Shown: positions 46,177 to 55,110, counted from the first letter of the stretch. The stretch: 64,000 nt of DNA from Tyto alba (GCF_018691265.1 NW_024881298.1:690049-754048); one strand, 5' to 3'. The notes: generated by a model not told the origin, from the sequence alone. A program made the numbers and translations.

Positions 46177-47436
46177 TTACATCCAGTCCGGCACTCCCAG
46201 AAGTGGCTGCTCGGAGGCGGGCGAGAACGGTGTCACCGGCAGTGCTTGTATCATCGTGCCCTGCCAGGCGCTCGCATTCTGGTTTCCCGGCAGCAGTTGA
46301 CCGGTCTTGTGGAATTTAGAATAGCAATCCTTTTGCTTGTGGCCAAATTTGACACAGTGTCCACATTTACCGGCAAATCCTGATGCCTCAGCACGTGAAG
46401 TATTTACAGGTGATGAATAAGTGGTTGCTGCATTCTGTTTTGGGCACTGTCGCTTAAAATGACCTGGCTTCCCACAGTTGAAACAAGTGTCTGCTGGCAT
46501 TCTTCTTGTAACTCCTATTCCTCCTACTGCTCTCGAGCCTCTATCCCCCCTTCCCCGTTGTAAGAAAGGGCGTAGTGCAGCTGTCATTGCTGAAGCCTGA
46601 ACTTGGGCGGCTTGTTGCAAGTGAATCTGAGTACAACGCTCGATCGTTTCCACCACTGTGGCATGTGGTGACATAGATTGTATGGCTCTTCTGCAGGCAC
46701 TTGAGCAGTTTTGCATGGCTAGATCTCTAGTGACAGCTGCTTTTGCTTCTTGTGACAAATTTGGGGCAGCTTCGATAGGCTGACGGAGACGAGATACAAA
46801 GGAGGCGAATGATTCTTCAGGGCCCTGTGTTATTTTTCCATACTCTGGCTGCGGGGAGAACATCTGTGGCATCATTTGCATGGCCTTTAAAGCCAGATTT
46901 TGTGATTGTTGAATAACCTCAGGCCGCATGGCTGCTTGTCTCTGTGGGTCTAAGAATTGTCCAATACCCAGGAGTGATGGAGCCATTACACCCTGCAAAG
47001 GGTGTCCATCCCCTAATTCGAGATTTTCCAGCTTGGCTTGTTCTGCTAGGCGTTGCCATTTCTCCTGGAAGATGAGTGCTTGCATCGGAGGGAATATTAG
47101 TTCAGCCAAAGTGCGGGTGTCATGTGGCAGCATAAGTGTAGTTTGATATAAATGTCGGATGGTTGCCACAGCTTGGGAATTATCCACCCCATATTGCATG
47201 ATCATTCTTTGTATTTCTTTCACAATTCTCCAATCAAGTGGTTGCCATTCTGCATGTTCTCGCCTGATAATAGGGAATGCCTGCGGGGTGGTTTTTATAG
47301 TCCCTTCTAGGATTCCATTTGTAATTACGGTTTGCCACTTGTGTGAGCCATTATAGGTTGGGTCTGACGGGGGCAGTGTTGGCTTGTTTTTTGGCGCTGT
47401 TGTCCTGTCCAGTTTTTCAGGGGACTGCTGTTCCAT
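46177..47436 (-). pseudogene. gag: ERV-2 gag: capsid and nucleocapsid, long intact frame
   Basis: 419 residues. Capsid contains the major homology region ('QGPEESFASFVSRLRQ'). Two zinc knuckles follow: 'CFNCGKPGHFKRQC' and 'CGHCVKFGHKQKDC'. An Arg/Gly-rich stretch ('RGRGDRGSRAVGG') precedes the knuckles. The N-terminal gag (47623-48013) is in another frame because of the inserted tRNA fragment, so 47436 is not a real start. Confidence 0.9.
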
Positions 47437-47554
47437 TAGTCATCTTACTTTTTGCGGATGCTTTCCCCTTTTTATGTCATCCTCATTTTCCTGTAGCCAA
47501 TTTATATGTAGAGGGTGTCGGTCCAATCCCCTCTCTATTACTTCTTTTTTATAC

Positions 47555-47622
47555 TTTTTTTTTTTTTTTTTTTGGTGGTGTTTCCGCCTGGTTTCGAACC
47601 GGGGACCTTTCACGTGTGAGGC
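47555..47622 (-). pseudogene. tRNA-Val(CAC) 3' half with CCACCA end and A-tract, inserted in gag
   Basis: On the minus strand, 47622 to 47574 reads as the 3' half of tRNA-Val. It starts at the edge of the anticodon loop (gcctcacac, anticodon CAC) and runs through the T-arm 'ggttcgaaacc' and acceptor 'cggaaac'. It ends A-CCA-CC, followed by an uninterrupted run of 19 A (47573-47555) whose first A completes a second CCA. The 5' half of the tRNA is absent. There is one T-stem change. No target-site duplication was found. It shifts the gag frame, so it is a later insertion and not a functional tRNA. Confidence 0.9.
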
Positions 47623-48013
47623 AAAAACCTTCCTCATTTCTATCAGAATTTTCTCCAATTTCGTCCTCTGTGTCCGAGTCAGGGTTGTTTTTGGTAGTTA
47701 ACGTGAGTAAAGCATGCCTAGTGTCTTGATCGACAGCCAATTGTTCAAGGGATTTTCTACAAGTTTTCCATGTTTGTGCTAATTGTCCTGCCTGTTTGCT
47801 CCCAGCTGAATAGCTTTCCCAAATATCCTGGCCTAGTTTGTCCCAGACACTGAGAGCAAAAGCCTGATCAATATTTTGAAAAATGTTCTTGCGCTGACCC
47901 CATTGCAAAAGTTCTGCTAACGTTCTTTTATTTACTGGGTTTTCTGCGCGTTTGGTGACTTCCTTTAAAGCAGAGAAAACAGCCTTCTCCTGAGCTGATG
48001 CAGCTACTCCCAT
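47623..48013 (-). pseudogene. gag: ERV-2 gag matrix part
   Basis: Starts at 48013 with Met-Gly ('MGVAASAQEK'), a myristoylation-type N-terminus. It is followed by a helical matrix-like domain with a Trp-Gly 'LLQWGQRKN' and an acidic linker ('DSDTEDEIGENSD'). Reading frame is lost at the tRNA insert. It lies about 110 bp downstream of the primer site. Confidence 0.82.
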
Positions 48014-48126
48014 GGTTGCCTCCTTTTTATATTATCCTGGGCCCAGTACTTCACATGCAACCGTATCACTCATCGACTTTTTCTTCGCACAGGGCTTACC
48101 TGGTTCAGTGGCTTGAGATCAGTGAG

Positions 48127-48144
48127 ATCCCAGATGAGCCCCCA
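48127..48144 (-). promoter_or_regulatory. Primer-binding site of ERV-2, tRNA-Pro type
   Basis: The minus strand reads tgggggctcatctgggat, two bases after the LTR end. It matches the tRNA-Pro primer site at 16 of 18 positions; both mismatches look like CpG transitions. This differs from the lysine site of ERV-3. Confidence 0.85.
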
Positions 48145-48146
48145 AA

Positions 48147-48502
48147 TGTGGTGAATTCTCGTGCCCGTACACAGCCTGGTCTCATGTCGGTGACGGAGCC
48201 AGTCTCAGACGCCAATATGGTATGCAGAAAGCGCTCGTTTATTAAGCCTTGGTGATACATATTTATCCTATTTTGTGTTCTGTACATGCACTGAGCATGC
48301 ATACTACATTACAATTATAGGCTACTAATTACATATGTTAGTTTGTGATTGGTGCTGCAGGCTGATCACTTGCTGTTCAAGTGCCTTAGCGGATTGGCTG
48401 CTCTTTTTCCAGAGTCCATTCCCAGCTTCTTCTCTAAATGTTGAACCATCATTTTTTGTTTCCAAATGTTGAACCATCACTCTTTGTTTCCTTGTGTTGA
48501 AC
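48147..48502 (-). repeat. 5' LTR of ERV-2, 3' portion
   Basis: The LTR is split by ERV-3; the remaining 5' portion is at 53383-53472. Compared with the 3' LTR it has an extra copy of the 'gttgaaccatcac' segment and about twenty substitutions. Bases 48497-48502 (TTGAAC) are the ERV-3 target-site duplication. Confidence 0.9.
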
Positions 48503-48653
48503 TGTTGGAGAATGGCTCAGAGACAAGGGTCCTGTGCCTTTAGCCAATAGATTGTAAGCCTGCATGCCTAAGTTGTGCCTTGTCATGTATTAAGAAAATC
48601 TTTGAATGAACGTTAGCGCAGGCTTTGCTCCTACAAAAAGAAAAAGGGGGAAT
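48503..48653 (+). repeat. Truncated LTR start joined to an env-tail/purine-tract copy
   Basis: The first 32 bases are an LTR start (to ..gggtcctg). Then 48535-48653 match 52723-52841 (env 3' end and purine tract) and lead into the full LTR at 48654. This implies an ancestral LTR-internal-LTR-internal-LTR tandem in which the first internal region was deleted. Confidence 0.85.
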
Positions 48654-49188
48654 TGTTGGAGAATGGCTCAGAGACAAGGGTCCTGAGCCCACCGAGCAGT
48701 TGTATGATCAGAGCCTGCTCTAGCTGCTGATGCTGGGCCTCACTAGGGTTTGCCTGCAGCTGCTCGCAGCTGCTGATACAGGAGGAATGTCAAGGACGCT
48801 TCAGCCCTGTGTACCGTGGTGTGTCGAAAACAGGTTAAGGGGAATTAGGAATAGTGGTCTGAGAAACCTAGTGTTATGGTAACGGTGGTCTGAGAAACAT
48901 TGTGTTACGGTACTGTCGTGTATCGAAAACAAGCCAACAGGAATCAGAAATAGTAGCATGAGAAACTTAGTGTTATGAGAAGCTTGTGCTGTAAGCTAAC
49001 TGCAAGTAGGTGGACCGTGCGAATACGACCTTTAGAGCTTAAGCCAATCAGCTAGTGACTAGTAGGCATAATAATTATCATTGTCTGTATAAATATATGT
49101 ACCCTGGACCAATAAAGACACACGTTGATTGATGCTCTATCTCCCACACTGAACCCGTCTCGGCATGTCGTTTGTCTGCGGCTCCGCA
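48654..49188 (+). repeat. 5' LTR of ERV-3
   Basis: 535 bp, TGTTGGAG to CTCCGCA, with a TATA-like 'gtataaatatatg' near 49087-49099 and AATAAA near 49111 ('ggaccaataaag'). It contains two diverged internal repeats around the 'ctgagaaac' words. Confidence 0.92.
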
Positions 49189-49191
49189 AGA

Positions 49192-49209
49192 TGGCGCCCG
49201 AACAGGGAC
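49192..49209 (+). promoter_or_regulatory. Primer-binding site of ERV-3, tRNA-Lys type
   Basis: The sequence tggcgcccgaacagggac is a perfect 18-base lysine-tRNA primer site, three bases after the LTR end. Common in betaretroviruses and lentiviruses. Confidence 0.95.
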
Positions 49210-49960
49210 CTGCATAGAAGAAGAACACGGACGGAGCGGCGGACCCGGAGAAACAGCAACGAGCGAGGAATTCGAGAACTGACCCGGAGAAACACCAAAT
49301 ACAGCAGCGTCCAGGGTCCACGAGCTGAGACGGAGAGGTGCTGGCCCCAGCAGCCCCGGGGGAGTACGCGGAGAGAAGCCGGCTGGACCGGCCCCGAGAG
49401 CGGAGGCGGAGCGGCCCCGAGAGCGGAGGTGACCAGCCCTGCAGAACGGAGGCAGACCGGCCCCGCAGAACAGAGGTGACCGGCCCCGGAGAGCGGAGGC
49501 AGACCGTCCCCGAGACCGGAAGTGAGTGGCCCCGTGAGCGGCAGCAGAAAGGCGCCGGAACTGACGTGGTAAGGAGCCGATGGCGGCAGCCACGGGGGCG
49601 GACGCGAAGGGACGTCGCAGGCGGACGCTGAGCGGCCCCGGGGGCGGACACGAGGGGTCGCTGGAGGCGACCGCAGGGTGGCCCCGGAAGTGGAAGCGGG
49701 GGGGCGCCGGAACTGACGCAGAGGGGCGACAGAAGCTGATGCGGAAAGGCACTGCATACAGCGGCGGCAGAAACAAACACGGGGAAATATCAGAGACAGC
49801 AGCACCTAGCTGAATCAAGAACGATCGGACAGTGGGCCTCCGACAGGTCGTTCTGAGGACCTGAACCGAGATAGAGGGTCGCTCTCCGCAAGGGCTGCTG
49901 GCAAGAGCTGCAACTGGTGCCTTAGTCACGGAGCATCAGCAACATATCAAAGTAAGGGGG
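49210..49960 (+). other. ERV-3 5' leader, GC-rich with degenerate repeats
   Basis: Between primer site and tandem array the sequence is rich in repeated 'gagcggaggc' and 'ccggccccg' words at about 30-bp spacing. A candidate splice donor (gtg/gtaagg) is near 49568. Frames are open on both strands only because stops are rare in GC-rich repeats; no gene is proposed. Confidence 0.6.
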
Positions 49961-49961
49961 T

Positions 49962-50590
49962 AATTTTTTAGTGCCTTAAACAGGGAGCACAGGCCGGTGG
50001 GAGTATTTTTAGTGCCTTAAACAGGGAGAACAGGCCGGTGGGAGTATTTTTTAGTGCCTTAAACAGGGAGCACAGGCCGGTGGGAGTATTTTTTAGTGCC
50101 TTAAACAGGGAGCACAGGCCGGCGGGAGTATTTTTAGTGCCTTAAACAGGGAGCACAGGCCAGTGGGAGTATTTTTAGTGCCTTAAACAGGGAGCACAGG
50201 CCGGCGGGAGTATTTTTAGTGCCTTAAACAGGGAGCACAAGCCGGCGGGAGTATTTTTAGTGCCTTAAACAGGGAGCACAAGCCGGCGGGAGTATTTTTT
50301 AGTGCCTTAAACAGGGAGCACAGGCTGGCGGGAGTATTTTTTGGTGCCTTAAACAGGGAGCACAAGCCGGCGGGAGTATTTTTAGTGCCTTAAACAGGGA
50401 GCACAAGCCGGCGGGAGTATTTTTAGTGCCTTAAACAGGGAGCACAGGCTGGCGGGAGTATTTTTTTTTTGCCTTAAGCAGGGAGCAAAGGGCCGACGGT
50501 GCCTTAATCAGGGGTGGGTCGGCAGTAACGGTACTGTGCCTTATCCAGGGAGCACAGGACTGGAGGTGCCTTAAACAAGGAACACCAGGT
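49962..50590 (+). repeat. Tandem array of about 42-bp units in the ERV-3 leader
   Basis: Twelve well-kept units of 41-43 bp share 'agtgccttaaacaggga', 'gcacaggccgg' and a T-run 'gggagtattttt'. About four degenerate units follow up to 50590. Unit variants (ccggt, ccggc, aagccgg) are interspersed. It ends immediately before gag. Confidence 0.95.
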
Positions 50591-50597
50591 TGACGAG

Positions 50598-51940
50598 TTG
50601 GAACAGGAGGTAGCCCTGGATTTATTACAGCACTTTTTAGAAAAGCGGGGAGTGGATTGTATAAAATCACTCGCGGGTTTAGTAGCATTAGGACGGGTCA
50701 AAGGATGTTTTCAGGACCCTAATTCTCTTTTTGATGTCGAGGAGTGGAGAGGATTAGGTGATATTTTGTGGGATATGGTAATAGACGAGGATAAAGCTGC
50801 AAGGAAAATGATGAAACCATGGCGGGAGGTGGTGAATAACAGTAAGCGGTATCAGCTTGAAAAGAACCTTGCAGCTGTGGCAACTGCAAATTTGGGGGGG
50901 GAAAGTTCCACTGTAACCCCAGATAGTGAGGCAGCCGGATCTATGCTTTTTGACAGTGATCGTATTCCTGTACCATCAACAGGAGGGCCAGTTACAGTTA
51001 ATGTGAATAGGGAAAGTCCGGAGGCCAGCCCCCCCCCAGTATCTTTACAGTCATGCCCCCCCCCACTCCCCCCACCTCAGAGGTGGAGGGGCAGAGGGAC
51101 GATGGCCCCTTGCTAATATTTAGCCAACAGGAGTGGCGTGAAGTAGGTGATTTATTGTGGGACGAGACTATCACTGGAGGCAATAAAGGCAGTGAAGCAC
51201 GACAGCAAGGGGTGGTCTGGCGAACAATCGTAAAAGCCCTGAGGGAGATGCCAGCAGAAAAGAAAGTAGCTGCTGCTGCTATGGCAGCTGTCGGCGCTGT
51301 ACCATCCCCGCCGGTCCCTGCCGAAACCAACCGTCCGTCACGATCAGCCACCTTCTTTGGGGTTAATCAGCAGCTCCACTCTATTAAGGGCATGGCACCA
51401 AGTGTTCCTGTTTGCTCCACCGCGCAAGAAGCGGCAGAGAAATCAGGCGGCGCGGGGGGACAGGGGGGAGCGGCTGCCGCCCGAACCTCTGCCCCCCCCC
51501 CCCCCCCCCCTTCGGATGGTTCCGCCCCTGACGGCGCGTCAGCGTCTGAGTCGGAGAGAAAAACGGCGGCTGTGTCCGAATTAAAGCAGCAGGGTCACAC
51601 ACCGGTAAGGGACAGGGACAGAGTCCGAGAGCTTGACAGAAAATTACAGAAGTTGAGCTACAGAGCAGAACTCTGCATTTACAATGACAAGAAGAGGAAG
51701 TGCTGCCGGCAGCCCCCCCACATCCACTCCCGTCACCCTCACCAGAACCAGCTCCGCTTTTAGCTCAGCCCCGATGGAGTGGGGTGATCCGTGGTGCCTT
51801 GTTAGAAGGGGACTGGCATGCTGCTGGGGCGTTGGCCTGCCCGGTAGTGACAACGGATGGGGGACACCCGGGAACACAACACCACAAGATTCTCCTCGGG
51901 GGGTCTGGAGACTCCTTACGAACTTTAGAACTCTGATCTG
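50598..51940 (+). pseudogene. gag: ERV-3 gag: matrix to start of capsid, frameshifted and truncated
   Basis: Frame 50598-51116 has matrix-like 'LLQHFLEKRGVDCIKSLAG' and 'KMMKPWREVVNNSKRY', matching ERV-1 gag. Proline-rich sequence and a C-run near 51030-51065 coincide with a frame change to 51053-51763 ('SQQEWREVGDLLWDE'). A second C-run is at 51490-51510. A third frame has capsid start sequence ('IRGALLEGDWHAAGALACP') near 51785-51840. The remaining capsid is replaced by other sequence at about 51940. Confidence 0.82.
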
Positions 51941-52072
51941 TCATTGTATGTTGTTCAACGTCAACACTGGTATCAAGAACTTGTTCATGTAGTATCAGGT
52001 TCATTGTATGGTGTTTCAATATTGACACTGGTATCAAAAACTTGTTCATGTAGTATCAGATTCATTGTATGT
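51941..52072 (+). repeat. Tandem duplication with 60-61 bp period
   Basis: Two copies begin at 51941 and 52001 with a partial third at 52062. Each starts 'tcattgtatg' and contains 'ttgttcatgtagtatcag'. It lies at the deletion point between gag and the env tail. Confidence 0.9.
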
Positions 52073-52199
52073 TGTGGGTTCGTTGCAATGTTTAGAACAT
52101 ACTATGGTGAAACCTGTACGACATTCTGTATTGCATACTCTGTTGTTACAATTGCTGACACTATCAAAACTGTAAGGATGGTTTTCTTGCTACATAAAA

Positions 52200-52466
52200 A
52201 TGCATAAGATTGGAACATGGACTGACAGACTGGCTACAAGACTTGGGAATTTGGAAAATGGACGGATGATGGTTGCAAATCTACAAAACTTGGAAATTAC
52301 TGGGTGGCTGAAAGCTTTGTTGATGCATGGACTGGCAATGCTGATTGTCATTATGATTCTCATGATGGTATTGGGGTCTGTGTGGAAATGCTTTATGAAT
52401 GCTATGATTCAAACGTTAAAAGGAGTCTGGATTGTCCAAAAAAGAAAAAGGGGGAAAACCTGGTAG
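52200..52466 (+). pseudogene. env: ERV-3 env membrane anchor and tail remnant
   Basis: An open frame of 88 codons with a hydrophobic span ('HGLAMLIVIMILMMVLGSVW') followed by a basic tail ('IVQKRKRGKTW'), as expected for a TM protein C-terminus. It ends near a purine-rich 'aaaaaagaaaaaggggga' (52437-52454) that resembles the proviral purine tract. Confidence 0.7.
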
Positions 52467-52720
52467 GAATTTTTTTGGGGGGGGGATCAGGGTTATGCAC
52501 TGATCCTACAGGGTTTGGACAATCCAGGCTGGGTCTCTGATCAGAAAACTGCCACATGGTAGTCCTGCCCTTGAGGTCACCTGGAAGGGCAAGAAGGAGG
52601 AAGTCAATCCAGTGCTTCCTTCCTGTTTGAATGCCTGGATGCACTAACCACAAAGTAGATTTAGTTTGTTCACGCGTGCTAACGATGCAGACCTATCACA
52701 GCACTCCCGGGTGCGTGATA
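52467..52720 (+). other. ERV-3 region upstream of the 3' purine tract
   Basis: No coding potential recognised. It separates a purine tract-like element (52437-52454) from the env-tail copy and the true tract (52821-52841). Confidence 0.45.
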
Positions 52721-52841
52721 AGTGCCTTTATCCAATAGATTGTAAGCTTGCATGCTTAAGTTGTGCCTTGTCATGTATTAAGAAAATCTTTGAATGAACG
52801 TTAGCGCAGGCTTTGCTCGTACAAAAATAAAAAGGGGGAAT

Positions 52842-53376
52842 TGTTGGAGAATGGCTCAGAGACAAGGGTCCTGAGCCCACCGAGCAATTGTATGATCAGA
52901 GCCTGCTCTAGCTGCTGATGCTGAGCCTCACTAGGGTTTGCCTGCAGCTGCTCGCAGCTGCTGATACAGGAGGAATGTCAAGGACGCTTCAGCCCTGTGT
53001 ACCGTGGTGTGTCGAAAACAGGTTAAGGGGAATTAGGAATAGTGGTCTGAGAAACCTAGTGTTATGATAACGGTGGTCTGAGAAACATTGTGTTACGGTA
53101 CTGTCGTGTATCGAAAACAAGCCAACAGGAATCAGAAATAGTAGCATGAGAAACTTAGTGTTATGAGAAGCTTGTGCTGTAAGCTAACTGCAAGTAGATG
53201 GACCGTGCGAATACGACCCTTAGAGCTTAAGCCAATCAGCTAGTGACTAGTAGGCATAATAATTATCATTGTCTGTATAAATATATGTACCCTGGACCAA
53301 TAAAGAGACACGTTGATTGATGCTCAATCTCCCACACTGAACCCGTCTCGGCGTGTCGTTCGTCTGCGGCTCTGCA
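52842..53376 (+). repeat. 3' LTR of ERV-3
   Basis: 535 bp, TGTTGGAG to CTCTGCA, preceded by purine tract 'aaaaagggggaat'. It differs from the 5' LTR at about ten positions by eye and is followed by the TTGAAC target-site duplication. Confidence 0.93.
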
Positions 53377-53382
53377 TTGAAC

Positions 53383-53472
53383 CATCACTCTTTGTTTCCT
53401 TGTGTCCCTGGTTGCCTTGCTGACTCTTATCACAGGTCCTGATATGGCCGCTGGGCCACATAAACCCCCACA
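53383..53472 (-). repeat. 5' LTR of ERV-2, 5' portion
   Basis: Continues 48147-48502 after removal of ERV-3 and matches the start of the 3' LTR (ending cataaacccccaca on the plus strand). Confidence 0.9.
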
Positions 53473-53750
53473 GGGGTGAAAAATCATTTGAGTATTAGAA
53501 CAATTTTAGTAGGAAAAGTGAAAATGCCTCCTGTAGAGATTCCTGCTGCTACTAAATTAGTGACTATGAAACAATATAGAATTCCAGGAGGGCATGAGGA
53601 GATATCACAGACAATTAAAGATTTATTAGATGCAGGGGTATTGAAACCAGTTACCACTGCTTGGAACAATCCAATATGGCCTGTCAAGAAAAGTGATGGG
53701 CCATGGAGAATGACAGTAGATTTTAGGGAATTATATAAACACACACCACC
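53473..53750 (+). pseudogene. pol: Gamma-like ERV reverse transcriptase N-terminal fragment
   Basis: Open frame with 'MKQYRIPGGHEEISQTIKDL', 'GVLKPVTTAWNNPIWPVKK' and 'WRMTVDFRELYKHTPP', the fingers region of a gammaretroviral-type RT. It is cut on the left by the ERV-2 LTR edge and on the right by an ERV-L-type LTR. The piece is upstream of, and does not overlap, the RT part kept in the palindrome arms. Confidence 0.85.
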
Positions 53751-54234
53751 TGTCCTGGTTCGGGCTGGACTAGAGTTCCTGTTGGTTTGGTAGCTGGAGG
53801 AGTGCTGCAGCACACTGAGACCCCAGGGGCTCCCCAGGTCCTAGTGCCCTCACCTGTGTGCGGGGGTGGGGGGAGCACAGCTGGAGTGCTGGGCCCGGAT
53901 TGGCTGATAGTCCATGTCATGTGACATTGTGCTCACTATATAAAGGCAGGAGTGAGCTGGGAGGGGTTGCCACTTCTGTGAGTGTTGCTGTGTTGTCTTT
54001 GTGTTTTGGGATTGCCAGCTGGGAGCAGGTGGGTGTTGGTTGGTGAGCAGCTGTATTGTACATTACCCGCTGATACTGCTGTCAGTGTATTATTCTATTA
54101 CTGTTGTTAAACTGTTTTTATCTCAACCCGCCAGTCTCCCTTTGCCCCTCAGATTCCCTCCCCATTCCCAAGGGGGGGAGGGTGCGTGAGCGATTGTGTG
54201 GCATTTAGGTGTTGAGTAGGCTCAAACCATGACA
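53751..54234 (+). repeat. Solo ERV-L-type LTR
   Basis: Runs TGTCCTGGTTCGGGCTGG to CTCAAACCATGACA (484 bp) with a TATA box (cactatataaagg) near 53935-53947. It is a shorter, diverged relative of 17408-17999. Flanks (ccacc / gatcc) do not form a target-site duplication. Confidence 0.82.
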
Positions 54235-54733
54235 GATCCTAAGAACAAGATTAAGACACAAACAAGGTCAAATGCCTTACACTAGACATAGCTTTTATTA
54301 TAAAAATTAAAAAATAAAAAAAAAAAAAAAAAAAAGGAAAAAAAGTAACAATAGGCTAGACTGGATGGAAAAGGCAGAAATCAAGCAAGCACTGGGAATA
54401 GGGTTACAAGGATAGTCACCACCACGGATTCACCGTGTCCAATGGTTCAAGTCTCTTGGTGCTTTTTCAGTGGAAAATCACAAGGGGCTTGTCTCAACAG
54501 CCCTTCTTGTCCCCATTTGAGGCTGCTGTTTCCATAAAATGACATTAAATTGTGGTTCCTCCCCATTCCTGCACATATGCCAGGATGTTCTTCCCAAGTG
54601 TCTTGCAGCCCTTGGAGAGATGTTTCTCACCAGCGGTATCTCTGTGGCCTTGCAGCAGATGCTTTTCACAGGCCAGATATCTCTGTGGCCTTGTAGCCAT
54701 CCTTGCAAACAGCCAATCTTTGAGACAAACAGT
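54235..54733. other. Non-coding interval with A-rich tract
   Basis: Bases 54300-54345 are A-rich (a long A-run inside). The rest was not recognised. Confidence 0.4.
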
Positions 54734-55110
54734 TCATACTTTGTGCTCTCGCAGCAGGTAACACTCAGTAGTTGCAAAGCAGCCAGAGCAGTGGAGCTGA
54801 GCCATACAGCTGTGAGCAGAAATGGTCCCGTCCCCATTCAGCAAGCTGGCCAGCAGCCAGGGCAGGATGGTGGAGCTGTAGCAGGTCTCCAAGAAGGGCA
54901 GATTGCCCCAGAAGAAGTACGTGGGGGTGTGCAGATGCTGCTCTGACACCATCAAAACAATGATGAGGATGTGCCCAATCACAGTCATGATGGGTGATAG
55001 GAGGAAGAGTGGAGTCTGGAGTGAGGGCACATTCCACATTCCCAGAAGCAGGAACTTTGTGGGTGATGTCTGATTCTCCTCTTCCCATTTCTCCATACAA
55101 CTTTGTTTTC
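54734..55110 (-). pseudogene. Olfactory receptor pseudogene fragment (TM1 to TM3)
   Basis: The frame 55147-54734 has 'PIMTVIGHILIIVLMV' (TM1), 'LHTPTYFFWGNLPFLETCYS' (TM2) and 'CFATTECYLL' (TM3), which is olfactory receptor order. It stops before the expected DRY-type motif and lacks TM4-TM7. Residue choices (HTPTYFF, GNLPFLE) differ from OR-A and OR-B, so it comes from another receptor subfamily. Confidence 0.85.

Larger units (their letters stand above)
48503..53376 (+). mobile_element. ERV-3: deleted K-type provirus nested in ERV-2
   Basis: Bounded by TTGAAC direct repeats (48497-48502, 53377-53382). Order: 32-bp LTR start, env tail with purine tract, full LTR, lysine primer site, GC-rich leader, tandem array, partial gag (matrix to start of capsid), env membrane tail, purine tract, 3' LTR. 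Protease, pol, nucleocapsid and SU are absent. It depended on helper proteins for mobilisation, or lost them afterwards. The full LTRs differ at about 10 of 535 positions. Confidence 0.92.
41382..53472 (-). mobile_element. ERV-2: full-layout betaretrovirus-like provirus, interrupted by ERV-3
   Basis: The minus-strand layout is 5' LTR, primer site, gag, dUTPase, protease, pol, reduced env, purine tract and 3' LTR. Internal coding is well kept: gag, protease, integrase and most of RT have long frames. The two LTRs differ at roughly 20 or more positions plus indels by eye. Flanking hexamers (tgctgt / ggggtg) do not match. ERV-3 sits in the 5' LTR, so ERV-2 is the older of the two. Confidence 0.9.

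Noticed and set aside
47574..47622. A functional tRNA-Val gene, or a valine primer-binding site
   Set aside because: The 5' half of the tRNA is missing, and the CCACCA plus A-tract shows an RNA-derived copy. The site is inside gag and not next to an LTR, so it is no primer site.
49078..49929. A 283-codon open frame on the minus strand across the ERV-3 LTR and leader, resembling an antisense gene
   Set aside because: Several frames on both strands are open at once because the leader is GC-rich and repetitive. No domain or conserved motif is seen.
49962..50590. CRISPR-like array because of regular repeats
   Set aside because: Units are contiguous with no unique spacers and lie in a retroviral leader of an animal genome; it is an ordinary tandem repeat.
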